Assembly: GCA_036260935.1 (NCBI GenBank)
Contig: DATALQ010000029.1
Coordinates: 1-64,000, forward strand
Direction of reading: 5' to 3'
DNA from: JAEYOM01 sp036260935
Lineage (GTDB): Bacteria > Bacillota > Clostridia > Acetivibrionales > DTU013
DNA length: 64,000 nucleotides
A program made the translations under genes and the position numbers. The number at the start of each line of letters is the position of its first letter. Positions within the stretch are counted from its first letter, which is position 1. The notes below the pieces were generated by a model that did no database searches, was not told the origin of the DNA, and worked only from the letters and a program-made list of their open reading frames with translations. Positions 53,233 to 61,790 of the stretch are shown piece by piece.

Positions 53233-53943
53233 TTACTGTGCCTGAAATTTGCCTATTGCCTCGGCAATAACCAGATCTTCCCTTGTTGTTATCTTTATAT
53301 TGTAATAATTGCACATAACAAGTCTTACTTTATGACCTGCCCTCTCTGCCAATACGGCATCGTCGGTCCCTTCGAAGCCTTCCGCCTCAGCCCTCCGGTG
53401 GGCTTCCAGGATCAGGTCGTACCGAAAGGCCTGCGGAGTCTGGATATACCACAGTTTGTTCCTGTCTATCGTATCTACTACCATGTCCTCGCTGTCCGAA
53501 CGTTTGACGGTATCCTTTGCAGGCACTGCAGCCACTGCCGCGCCGTATTTTTCAGCCGCTGCGGCGCAGTCCCTTATGACCGGATCGTCTATGAACGGCC
53601 TTGCGCCGTCGTGTATAAGTACTATGCCGCAATCCGGAGATACGTTTTTCAGCCCATTATGGACCGATTGCTGCCTGGTAGTACCGCCGGGCACAATTAC
53701 CTTTACCTTTTTAAAGCCAAATCTATCGATAATATTTTTTCTGCAATACTCTATCTCATCACTGTGAGAAACGATGATTATTTCGCTGACCAGCGCACTG
53801 TCTTCAAATTTCTTCAACGTCATTGCAAGGACAGGTTTACCGAGGATATCCACAAAAAGCTTGTTGGTATCAAGCCCCATGCGCGTGCCTTTTCCCGCGG
53901 CAGCGACGACAACACTCACCTTTCCCCAATCTTTCCCATACAT
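53233..53943 (-). CDS. ispD: 2-C-methyl-D-erythritol 4-phosphate cytidylyltransferase
   Basis: 236 residues. Nucleotidyltransferase motifs VVVAAAGKGTRMG, PGGTTRQQSVHNGL and LIHDGARPFIDDPVIRD. MEP-pathway isoprenoid step that makes CDP-methylerythritol from MEP and CTP. Start ATG preceded by AAAGGAG. The IspF-like gene is nearby but in another transcription unit. Confidence 0.95.
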   Translation of the reverse strand: MYGKDWGKVSVVVAAAGKGTRMGLDTNKLFVDILGKPVLAMTLKKFEDSALVSEIIIVSHSDEIEYCRKNIIDRFGFKKVKVIVPGGTTRQQSVHNGLKNVSPDCGIVLIHDGARPFIDDPVIRDCAAAAEKYGAAVAAVPAKDTVKRSDSEDMVVDTIDRNKLWYIQTPQAFRYDLILEAHRRAEAEGFEGTDDAVLAERAGHKVRLVMCNYYNIKITTREDLVIAEAIGKFQAQ

Positions 53944-53992
53944 ACGGTCGTACTCCTTTAAAAGTCTGAATTATTGTATTATACGGCGGTAT

Positions 53993-54018
53993 AAAAAAAC
54001 GGGGTGTTGACCCCGTTT
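53993..54018 (-). terminator. Terminator after the PIN/TRAM gene
   Basis: On the minus strand a perfect 9-bp stem AAACGGGGT/ACCCCGTTT with a 4-base loop, followed by seven T. Confidence 0.95.
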
Positions 54019-54069
54019 GCTATTATGTATTATTTTAACTTGTTTTACAATAGATTTCAACCGCATCGG

Positions 54070-55146
54070 CTAAATTACCCGTTCGATTGTACATTTGGGC
54101 TTTGCAAATATCATACGGCCTGCCGCCGTCTGAAGGATACTCGTTACTGTGACATTCAGGCTCTCGCCTATATGCCTTCTGCCTCCGTCTATAACGATCA
54201 TGGTACCGTCATCGAGGTAGCCTATCCCCTGCCCGTTTTCCTTACCGTCCTTTATTACCTGTACAGTCATTTCCTCACCGGGGAGAGCGATAGGTTTCAA
54301 CGCGTTTACGAGTTCATTGATGTTCAAAACAGGTACGCCTTGAAAATTCGCAACCTTGCTGAGGTTGAAATCTATCGTCAGCACCTTGCCGCCGATTTTC
54401 TGGGCAAGTTTAAGCAGAGCTCCGTCAACCTCGGCGTCAGAACCGACATCCATGTTTTCTGTTCTAACGGGATAATTCAGATCCTTCTGAATCATATTAA
54501 GTACGTCAAGCCCTCGCCTGCCGCGATTACGCTTTATGGCATCCTGTGAATCCGCGATATGTCTTAGTTCATCAAGAACAAAATTGGGTATGACTAGTTC
54601 GCCTTCGATGAAACCGCTTCTTATGATATCGACAATCCTGCCGTCGATAATGACGCTCGTATCAAGGACCTTCGGCTCCGGACGGCCGTCGGACTGCTTC
54701 GAAGATGACGTTTTTCCCTTCATGGAATCAAAGAAATTTTCGTTCTTTTTTCCTGCGGCAACCGCAACACCAAGGCAGCTGAATAGTATGTTGGCCACAA
54801 TTGAAATGGGAGTGCCGATTATATCGATATCCTTTATCGGGATGGTTACCAGATTCGCAATAACAAGCCCGATTATAAGGCCAATCGAGCTAAGTACCAA
54901 TTCATAAAGGGTAAGCTTCTGGACGAAGGATTCCAATTCATCGAGCGCCTCGAGAACGATTTCGATCAGTTTGTTGCCGGTCGAATAGAAAATGAACATC
55001 AACGCAAAAGTAACCACAACGTACGCCAGTATTTTCAATTCAGGCGACAAGCCCGTCAGTTGATATATGAAAAATGTCCTTGTCAGAGTAATGCCTGTAA
55101 TACCGCCAACTGCCGCAAACGAGAATTTGATAATGTTGTTGAGCAT
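54070..55146 (-). CDS. Membrane-anchored PIN/TRAM domain protein (YacL-like)
   Basis: 358 residues: four N-terminal helices (about 5-125), PIN-domain nuclease core (VLDTSVIIDGRIVDIIRSGF; LNINELVNALKP), then a C-terminal TRAM domain (about 285-345; EEMTVQVIKDGKENGQGIGYLDDGTMIVID). The family is common next to ispD in Firmicutes. Start ATG at 55146. Function is uncertain. Confidence 0.92.
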   Translation of the reverse strand: MLNNIIKFSFAAVGGITGITLTRTFFIYQLTGLSPELKILAYVVVTFALMFIFYSTGNKLIEIVLEALDELESFVQKLTLYELVLSSIGLIIGLVIANLVTIPIKDIDIIGTPISIVANILFSCLGVAVAAGKKNENFFDSMKGKTSSSKQSDGRPEPKVLDTSVIIDGRIVDIIRSGFIEGELVIPNFVLDELRHIADSQDAIKRNRGRRGLDVLNMIQKDLNYPVRTENMDVGSDAEVDGALLKLAQKIGGKVLTIDFNLSKVANFQGVPVLNINELVNALKPIALPGEEMTVQVIKDGKENGQGIGYLDDGTMIVIDGGRRHIGESLNVTVTSILQTAAGRMIFAKPKCTIERVI

Positions 55147-55192
55147 TCTGCAACTCCCCGATAAATTATTCTGTATCCAGGTCGGTCAAATG

Positions 55193-55672
55193 CTAAATCC
55201 TGAGAAAATCATTAATTACAGTCTCCACTTCGGTCTGATCACTGTCTTTTGCCAGCACGAGCTCGCTTACCAGTATCTGCCTTGCGCTGTTGAGCATCTT
55301 CCGCTCTCCGGTCGAAAGCCCCTTTTCATTTTCCCTTTTCATCAGAATCCTGACAACATCGGCTACTTCATATATATTCCCGCTTTTTATTTTTGTCATA
55401 TTTTCACGGTAACGTTTGTTCCAATTGTTTGTAACATTTATAGTATGGTCCTGAAGGATCTCATATACCTTGTCCACATCGTGGCTGCCTATTACCTCAC
55501 GTATACCGATACCGTCCACATTATGCGTAGGTATCATTACCTTCATATCGCCTACAGGCATTTTCATCACGTAATAGTCCTGCTTGTGACCAAGTATCTC
55601 TCTTTCCTCTATAGATTCGATAACGCCCGCGCCATGCATAGGGTAAACGATCTTGTCACCAACATTAAACAT
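55193..55672 (-). CDS. CarD-family transcriptional regulator
   Basis: 159 residues from ATG at 55672, following GGAGG by seven bases; the 12-residue upstream extension has no RBS. N-terminal CarD/CdnL/TRCF Tudor domain (FNVGDKIVYPMHGAGVIESIEEREILGHKQDYYVMK), and helical C-terminal DNA-binding part (about 85-159). These proteins bind RNA polymerase beta and steady promoter open complexes. The 5' leader is long (about 190 nt) with an imperfect hairpin (ATCGTTC/GAACGAT). Confidence 0.92.
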   Translation of the reverse strand: MFNVGDKIVYPMHGAGVIESIEEREILGHKQDYYVMKMPVGDMKVMIPTHNVDGIGIREVIGSHDVDKVYEILQDHTINVTNNWNKRYRENMTKIKSGNIYEVADVVRILMKRENEKGLSTGERKMLNSARQILVSELVLAKDSDQTEVETVINDFLRI

Positions 55673-55865
55673 AACATATCCTCCAAACGAACCGAAAAAA
55701 GTATACATTTCACGAAATGTGATTTTTCTTTTGTCAGATATCGTTCGGCGAATGGTTCAGCCTGTCTTTCGTCAGGAACGATCATAGGAAAATGAACTGA
55801 AGTTAAAAATAACAAATAATAAAAATTAAGGAATTTTCTGATAATCTATCACCACTTGCATTTTA

Positions 55866-55894
55866 AGTATACTACAATTTGGTTTTCATGTCAA
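55866..55894 (-). promoter_or_regulatory. Promoter of the carD-type gene
   Basis: On the minus strand TTGACA (55894-55889), a 17-bp spacer and TATACT (55871-55866). Confidence 0.8.
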
Positions 55895-56080
55895 ATTGCA
55901 TGGGGTTTGGAGGTATGCTGAATGCGGTTTCTCAGGTGATTTCTGAAACTCCCTGATATCCCCGGTTCTTTATGAATAAACGGTCCCGAGCTGCGGCCCA
56001 AGGATAGCGTGTGCCCCGAAAATGGCTGTTTTATACGTCAAAGAGGCTTTTTGCCGCGCTAATAATTATAAATAACAGCA

Positions 56081-56110
56081 TTGACAAGAAGTTGTCCAAA
56101 CATCTATAAT
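56081..56110 (+). promoter_or_regulatory. Promoter of the conserved clostridial gene
   Basis: TTGACA (56081-56086), an 18-bp spacer and TATAAT (56105-56110). The interval 55895-56080 and the leader after the promoter contain no gene I can support. Confidence 0.75.
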
Positions 56111-56242
56111 TAAAACATGCTAATACATTTTCGACTGTTCGGTTCCAAAATATAGTGTACAATCGTTCGCTAAATTTGGTTTTAACTGTATGCCCGAATA
56201 CCATAATGATGGAGTGATGATATGCATCAGGGGAGTGAAACG

Positions 56243-56638
56243 ATGAAAGAAATGCTGATCGACGAATTTCAGTATACAGTGCAGGAGTTACTGTTCAGAA
56301 ACAAGAGTATCATTGATTCCATAACCAAATACCAGGATTCCAACGCAAGAGTGAACCGCGCCATCGTCAAGGCAGTAACGCAGTGCGGCTGTATAAAGAT
56401 AAACGCCAAAAAGCAGGAGCTGCCGGAGGACGGAGATTACGACGAGGTACGCAAGGCAATGAGTACCCATATAAACGGGGAACTCTGCGAAAGCTGCAGA
56501 GATCAGATAGAAAAGGAACTCGGAAAGAACCTGTATTATATAGCATCGATCTGCAATACACTCGGCCTCAACCTTTACGATATAATTATCAAGGAGCAGG
56601 AACGCGTAAAGATGCTGGGCCAGTTCAACCTGGAATAA
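56243..56638 (+). CDS. Conserved clostridial protein with Cys motifs, unknown function
   Basis: 131 residues from ATG at 56243 (GGGGAG seven bases upstream). Helical, with CGC at about 51-53 and CxxC (LCESCRD) at about 82-85, so a metal or disulfide site is possible. The block QDSNARVNRAIVKAVTQCGCI and the C-terminal IASICNTLGLNLYDIIIKE are conserved in clostridial homologues I recall, often placed near radA. Function unknown. Confidence 0.8.
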   Translation: MKEMLIDEFQYTVQELLFRNKSIIDSITKYQDSNARVNRAIVKAVTQCGCIKINAKKQELPEDGDYDEVRKAMSTHINGELCESCRDQIEKELGKNLYYIASICNTLGLNLYDIIIKEQERVKMLGQFNLE

Positions 56639-56677
56639 AAGGGCTGCAAGGCTATATTAATTAGAATATTGACAGAC

Positions 56678-56711
56678 AAGGACCATTCAAACGAATGGTC
56701 CTTATTTTATA
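56678..56711 (+). terminator. Terminator between the conserved gene and radA
   Basis: A perfect 11-bp stem AAGGACCATTC/GAATGGTCCTT with an AAAC loop, then ATTTTAT. It lies between two convergent genes and likely works for both. Confidence 0.85.
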
Positions 56712-56725
56712 GCGCCTGAATAAAT

Positions 56726-58105
56726 TTAAAAGTCCACGCCGGAGTTGAAAATAATCTCGAGAGCTTCCTGAATGTTGGATACCGGTACTATGGAAACGCC
56801 GTCGGTGTTTTTGACCTGTTCCGCCAGCTTTTTGTTGCCTTCCGGAATTATTACATTTTTGAAGCCAAGGCGTACCGCTTCCGAGATCCTCTTATCGATC
56901 TGTCCTACAGCGCGCACCTCACCCGTCAGTCCGATTTCTCCAATCAAAACGGTACCTGCATCCAAAGGGATATTCCTGAAGCTAGAAGCGACAGCGGCCG
57001 CGATCCCCAGATCACAGGCAGGCTCGTCGAGACGTATGCCGCCTACAACGTTTACATATGCGTCGAAATTATACAGTTGAAGTCCGACACGTTTTTCAAG
57101 TACTGCCATCAGCATCGTGAGCCTGTTGTAATCAAGGCCGGTGGCCATCCGCCTGGGCACGCCGAAGTTGGTCGCGCATACGAGGGACTGTATCTCTATC
57201 AGCATCGGCCTGGTGCCTTCGAGGCTCGATACCACTACGGAACCCGGGACATTGCCGGGCCGGCCCGAAAGCATCATCTCCGAGGGATTCGAAACCTCGG
57301 CAAGCCCCGAATCACGCATTTCGAAAACGCCTATCTCATTCGTCGACCCGAAACGGTTCTTTACCGCGCGAAGTATCCTGAAGCTGAGATGTCTGTCTCC
57401 TTCGAAGTATAGAACGGTATCGACCATATGCTCCAGTACCCTCGGACCCGCTATGGCGCCTTCCTTTGTGACATGCCCGACGATCATGACCGTTATGCCG
57501 CTGCCCTTTGCAAGCTTCATGAGCGCTGCTGTAACCTCCCTTACCTGGCTCACGCTGCCTGGCGCCGAGGTTATGGTATCGGTGTACATGGTCTGGATCG
57601 AGTCTATAATGACGAGTCCCGGCTTTTCTTCCGCCACAAGCGCAGAAACGGATTCGTAATTGGAGGCTGAAACGATGAATAGTTCGGGCCGTTTCACATT
57701 GAGCCTGTCCGCTCTGAGCTTTATCTGTCCGATCGACTCTTCTCCTGAAACGTACAGTATTTTAGAGCCGGTCCGGATCGTATTGCATAGCTGCAAAAGC
57801 AGAGTAGACTTTCCTATGCCGGGGTCTCCGCCTACCAGTATCAGCGAACCCCTCACGACCCCCCCGCCAAGTACCCTGTCCAGCTCTTTCATGCCCGTCA
57901 GGCTGCGCTCCTCATTGCCTGCGCTTATATCTCCGAGGCTTACAGGCTTAAGTGCGGTTTCCTGGCCGGAAGGAGCCTTTGAAGTATTCTCCTGCCGTTC
58001 CTCGACGAAGGTGTTCCACTGCATGCAGGCCGGGCATTTACCGAGCCATCCCGATGATTCATACCCGCATTCCTGGCATATAAAAATAGTCTTGCTCTTA
58101 GGCAT
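56726..58105 (-). CDS. radA: DNA repair protein RadA
   Basis: 459 residues: N-terminal zinc finger (CQECGYESSGWLGKCPAC), RecA-like ATPase with Walker A GGDPGIGKST, RadA-specific KNRFG (KNRFGSTNEIG), and C-terminal Lon-like domain (VNVVGGIRLDEPACDLGIAAAVASS). RadA drives branch migration in recombination. GH15 gene stops 8 bp upstream of the start, so the two are probably cotranscribed. Confidence 0.96.
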   Translation of the reverse strand: MPKSKTIFICQECGYESSGWLGKCPACMQWNTFVEERQENTSKAPSGQETALKPVSLGDISAGNEERSLTGMKELDRVLGGGVVRGSLILVGGDPGIGKSTLLLQLCNTIRTGSKILYVSGEESIGQIKLRADRLNVKRPELFIVSASNYESVSALVAEEKPGLVIIDSIQTMYTDTITSAPGSVSQVREVTAALMKLAKGSGITVMIVGHVTKEGAIAGPRVLEHMVDTVLYFEGDRHLSFRILRAVKNRFGSTNEIGVFEMRDSGLAEVSNPSEMMLSGRPGNVPGSVVVSSLEGTRPMLIEIQSLVCATNFGVPRRMATGLDYNRLTMLMAVLEKRVGLQLYNFDAYVNVVGGIRLDEPACDLGIAAAVASSFRNIPLDAGTVLIGEIGLTGEVRAVGQIDKRISEAVRLGFKNVIIPEGNKKLAEQVKNTDGVSIVPVSNIQEALEIIFNSGVDF

Positions 58106-58113
58106 AATTCCTC

Positions 58114-60126
58114 CTATAGCTGTCCTGCCTCGACCAATCCGGCAAGTACAAGCACAAACATGGCATGCGACCAGGTAAGCGGTATGACCCAGGCGGGTCT
58201 TCCGGTCTCCCTGTCGATCTGCTCCGGAAGGAGCCCCTGTTCGGTCGTTCCCTTAACCGCCCACTCCAGATATTCCCTGGCTTTATCGTAGGACTTTGTT
58301 TCCATGTGATATAAAGCTGCCCATAGTGTTGTCAGTATCCATGGGTTGCCGCCTATATAGCTGTCATATTCATAACGCATCAGCCCGCCGGTTTTCCCGA
58401 CAGTGAGCTGATTTTCAACTGCTTCGGCTGTCTGGGTCATGTGCGGATCGCCGGGCTCGTATATTCCGAACGGCACGGAAAGCCCCAAAAGACTGATATC
58501 TATTATACCGTCCAAAAGCGAGTAATCTCTCGTGATACCAAGCTCGTTCGATTTTAGCCAGACTCTTGCATCCGTATGCTCTTCGCCCCAGCCGTTGAGC
58601 TTTACTCGCACGCTTCTTACGAATCTGTTCCATTCAGGCTTCCAGAAGTTGTTGAATATGGCGTCGCGCAGCTTTGAAGCCGATTCGCGCCATTTTCCCG
58701 AAATCTGTACGGATTCGCCAAGCATATCGGCTATTTCAATGCCCGCCTCTATCCCCGCGCATACCGCCGCGCTGGAGTAGGCATGCTCTCCGAGGCGCTC
58801 CTCCCAGAGATCGAAACTCAGCCAGGGCAAGCCTGTCTCAGCATCCATATAGCTCAGCAGAAATTCCACACCTTTTTTGACTGCAGGCCACATATCTCTG
58901 AGAAATTCTTTATTGCCGGAAGCCTTGTAATGCTGGAGGATGCCCCAGATCACCGAGCCTCCCTCGTCTATCTGAAGTCCCCATGAGGGCGCAAGGTTCC
59001 CGTTCGTATAATATCGCTGCTGCCAGCTTCCGTTATCGTCCTGTATCGCCGCAGCCCAGCGGTAGAAAGCTTCAGCCTGTTCAGAAAGCCCGCATTTGTC
59101 CAGCGCTTCCGTTATAAAGGCCGCATCTCTTCCCCAGCAGTACGCATAACGGCCGCAGCGCGTGAAGCCTTCGTCGACCTCGGGCGCAGCCAGAAGCGCG
59201 CCTGTGCTTTTATTGGTCATCAGAGCAAAAACGAGCAGCGAACGTTTGTATAATTCATCTATTGCGATTTGTCCGGTCTTGATTTGTCTTGCCTTTTCGA
59301 GATACGACAGCCAGTAGGCCTCCGTATCCCTCAGGTCCGCTTGCACATCGCGTTTCAGGGCCTGCCGAAGCAGACTTTTCAACCCCCTCATATTGCCCGC
59401 TAAGCATATATGCGCAGCAAAATGCATCATTTCGCCTGCTTCAAGCTTTTGAGGCTGCCAGGCCACAGCGCCGTCCTTCATCATACCTATGGTGTCAACA
59501 CCCTTGAGGCTTCCCTGCCTGGCATTACCGAGCGAATCACCGCCGAGCTGGTATTGTGAAATTTGTGTATCGGAGATCAGGCCATAATAGTAGCCGTGCC
59601 TGTAGTGTATGAGTGCCTGAGGCTCCTGCACGAACATGATCCCGGCCGTATCAGGCACGGTGGTTATGGAAGCAGAATATGCCGTAAAGCCTATGGTGAG
59701 AGGTGTAGGAGTCAGGTTCTCAACCTCATAGTATCTCGTAAAAACATCCGCTTCCGGCAATGCGAAATCTTTCTGAGTTATTTTCAGACCAGCAGCCTCA
59801 TTAACGAATTCAGTTACGGCAATATTGGTATTCCGGACGTAATATTGCCCGATGCGCCATTCAGCGGCATTAGGTGCGGGAACCTGCCCCTGCCCTTCCG
59901 CCCCGGAAGTGGGACAAGGTCCCTGTCCCTCCGTCCCATTTGTCCCGCAAAGCCAGGAAATGCCTTGCCAGAGTTCCGGACAGGCGATCCCGACAAGGAG
60001 CCGTTCTATATGCTGCGGGAAATCGATATCAGGCCAGTATAACCTGACCAGTTCGCCGTTCTGGCCAATACACGCAAGCATGCCTGAGTTCCCGGTAATC
60101 ATTCTGTTTATGTAAGGTTTTTCCAT
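58114..60126 (-). CDS. Glycoside hydrolase family 15 (glucoamylase-like)
   Basis: 670 residues, no signal peptide. N-terminal beta-sandwich (about 1-270) and a C-terminal alpha/alpha barrel with RYAYCWGRDAAFITEALDKCG, SLLVFALM, LWEERLGEHAYSSAAVCAGIE and a terminal YEYDSYIGGNPWILTTLWAAL. It is the type of bacterial GH15 that removes glucose from alpha-glucans or maltooligosaccharides in the cytoplasm. A Gly/Gln/Thr-rich insertion (GTNGTEGQGPCPTSGAEGQG) lies at about 60-80. RBS GGAGGG. Confidence 0.92.
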   Translation of the reverse strand: MEKPYINRMITGNSGMLACIGQNGELVRLYWPDIDFPQHIERLLVGIACPELWQGISWLCGTNGTEGQGPCPTSGAEGQGQVPAPNAAEWRIGQYYVRNTNIAVTEFVNEAAGLKITQKDFALPEADVFTRYYEVENLTPTPLTIGFTAYSASITTVPDTAGIMFVQEPQALIHYRHGYYYGLISDTQISQYQLGGDSLGNARQGSLKGVDTIGMMKDGAVAWQPQKLEAGEMMHFAAHICLAGNMRGLKSLLRQALKRDVQADLRDTEAYWLSYLEKARQIKTGQIAIDELYKRSLLVFALMTNKSTGALLAAPEVDEGFTRCGRYAYCWGRDAAFITEALDKCGLSEQAEAFYRWAAAIQDDNGSWQQRYYTNGNLAPSWGLQIDEGGSVIWGILQHYKASGNKEFLRDMWPAVKKGVEFLLSYMDAETGLPWLSFDLWEERLGEHAYSSAAVCAGIEAGIEIADMLGESVQISGKWRESASKLRDAIFNNFWKPEWNRFVRSVRVKLNGWGEEHTDARVWLKSNELGITRDYSLLDGIIDISLLGLSVPFGIYEPGDPHMTQTAEAVENQLTVGKTGGLMRYEYDSYIGGNPWILTTLWAALYHMETKSYDKAREYLEWAVKGTTEQGLLPEQIDRETGRPAWVIPLTWSHAMFVLVLAGLVEAGQL

Positions 60127-60225
60127 ATATTCCCTCCGGGTATAACCGCCCTTCCTATTTTAACATAATGCATGAAATGGCATCAATGGTACAAAATAAT
60201 ATGGAATGCGATAGGGAGGTTCTTC

Positions 60226-61518
60226 ATGGATAGTATTCTTCAAAGCCTGATACTGCATATCACGCAGCTGATCCAGGTTGTTGTTTTTGTGTTCGGATGC
60301 TACTTTTTCGGCGTTTCCATTTTCGGCTGGATAAAGAGGAAGGATAACAGGGCGGACGTTGAGCCGGAAAAAAGGTTTGCGGTCGTTATAGCTGCGCACA
60401 ACGAAGAGCTGGTAATAGGCCATGTGATAGACAGCCTTTGCACGCAGAATTACCCAAGAAACCTTTATGATATCTTTGTGGTAGCCGACAACTGCACCGA
60501 CAGAACCGCGATCGTCGCCAGAAAACATGGCGCCATAGTCTGCAAACGGTTCGATACCGTCAAAACGGGCAAGGGTCACGCGCTTGAATGGATGTTCGCC
60601 AAGATATACGAAATGAGTGATAAGTACGATGTCATCAGCGTTTTCGATGCGGACAATCTCGTTTCGTCGAATTATCTGTATGAGATGAACAGACAGCTAT
60701 GCAAGGGACATACGGTCGTCCAGGGCTATATAGACAGCAAGAACCCCTTCGATTCCTGGATAACCTGCTCCTACTCAATCGCTTTCTGGCTGTCGAACCG
60801 GACCTTCCAGCTACCGCGCTATAATCTCGGTCTGAGCTGCGGGCTTTGCGGCACAGGCTTCTGCGTTGATATATCCGTGCTTAAAAAGATCGGCTGGGGC
60901 GCGACCTGCCTGACCGAAGACCTCGAATTCACGATGAAGCTTGCACTGAACGGAATGAAGGTGGCCTGGGCACATGAAGCAGTCGTATACGATGAAAAGC
61001 CTCTGACGCTCAAACAGTCATGGCGGCAGCGCAAGAGATGGATGCAGGGCCATGCCGACTGCGCCTCCAGGTATCTTGGGCCGCTTCTCAAGAAAGCCCT
61101 GAACGAAGGCGACCTTGCCGCATTCGACTGTGCCGTCTACCTGTTCCAACCCATAAGATTCATATTTGTCGGGCTGATTTCAGTCATGCTCTGGGTTCAG
61201 TCCTTCTATCCGCAGGCTCCGTTTTATACTCTGCAGTATGTCTTCCCGACTGCAGTTTGGTATGTTTTCGTTATTCTGCAGTTCCTTTACGGCCCGCTTG
61301 TAATACTGTCGGAGAACAAGTTCGACCTCAAGGTGCTGCTTGCATTCATAATATACCCGTTCTACTGTCTCACCTGGGTCCCGATCACCATTCAGGGCTT
61401 CCTGAGCAGGGACAATAAAGTTTGGAACCATACTGAGCATACGCGCGAGATAACGATACAGGAGCTGGAAAAGGTCCAGAACCCGCTAAAGACTTCCGAG
61501 GCATCGAGGTACCAGTGA
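60226..61518 (+). CDS. Membrane glycosyltransferase family 2 (processive type)
   Basis: 430 residues from ATG at 60226 (AGGGAGG six bases upstream). N-terminal helix, GT2 core with FAVVIAAHNEE, VVADNCTDRT and VFDADNL, TEDLEFTMKLALNG and QRKRWMQG (Q-x-x-R-W). C-terminal helices follow (FIFVGLISVMLWVQ, VWYVFVILQFLYGPLVIL). The motif set matches processive synthases such as hyaluronan/cellulose-synthase-like enzymes. Product unknown. It diverges from the GH15 gene, so both may relate to surface or storage polysaccharide. Confidence 0.93.
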   Translation: MDSILQSLILHITQLIQVVVFVFGCYFFGVSIFGWIKRKDNRADVEPEKRFAVVIAAHNEELVIGHVIDSLCTQNYPRNLYDIFVVADNCTDRTAIVARKHGAIVCKRFDTVKTGKGHALEWMFAKIYEMSDKYDVISVFDADNLVSSNYLYEMNRQLCKGHTVVQGYIDSKNPFDSWITCSYSIAFWLSNRTFQLPRYNLGLSCGLCGTGFCVDISVLKKIGWGATCLTEDLEFTMKLALNGMKVAWAHEAVVYDEKPLTLKQSWRQRKRWMQGHADCASRYLGPLLKKALNEGDLAAFDCAVYLFQPIRFIFVGLISVMLWVQSFYPQAPFYTLQYVFPTAVWYVFVILQFLYGPLVILSENKFDLKVLLAFIIYPFYCLTWVPITIQGFLSRDNKVWNHTEHTREITIQELEKVQNPLKTSEASRYQ

Positions 61519-61584
61519 AGCCCGGCGGTACCAGCAAAGCCTGGTGGTATCAGTAAGGCCCTGCAATACCAGTAAAGCCCGGCG
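61509..61584. repeat. Four tandem 19-bp repeats at the end of the GT2 gene
   Basis: The 19-bp unit GTACCAGTGAAGCCCGGCG and three diverged copies begin at 61509, 61528, 61547 and 61566. The first copy contains the GT2 stop codon TGA (61516-61518). Confidence 0.8.
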
Positions 61585-61634
61585 GTATCATTGTCAGCCG
61601 GAAGGCCAGGTTATTATAAGCCGCCAGGTTTTTA

Positions 61635-61790
61635 TCAGTCGGATAGTCCTTGCCGATCAGCTTCGAATATATTTGTCAGAGCCTCTTTCCTGATATTCCG
61701 GTATATATGGAAATCCGAGTCTATCGTTATTATCTCATTAACTTTTTCTATCTCCGATATTACGATCAATGTAGCATCAGCAAAGTCCTC
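61635..61790 (-). pseudogene. 3' remnant of a PIN-domain (VapC-type) toxin gene
   Basis: On the minus strand 51 codons open from GAG (61790) to TGA (61635), with a TAA just before and no start codon. The product contains EDFADATLIVISEIEKV and ITIDSDFHIYRNIRKEALTNIF, the typical C-terminal half of a PIN domain (DxxDA and TxDxDF motifs). The upstream half and any antitoxin are missing. It overlaps the last residues of the Lnt-like gene in another frame, so a deletion probably joined them. Confidence 0.65.

Noticed and set aside
52465..53961. 498-codon plus-strand ORF, the longest antisense ORF
   Set aside because: It lies opposite natA-like and ispD genes with clear motifs; the product has no recognisable domain.
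61509..61584. Possible CRISPR-like array
   Set aside because: The 19-bp units are directly abutting with no spacers, and no cas genes are present. No CRISPR array was seen anywhere in the window.
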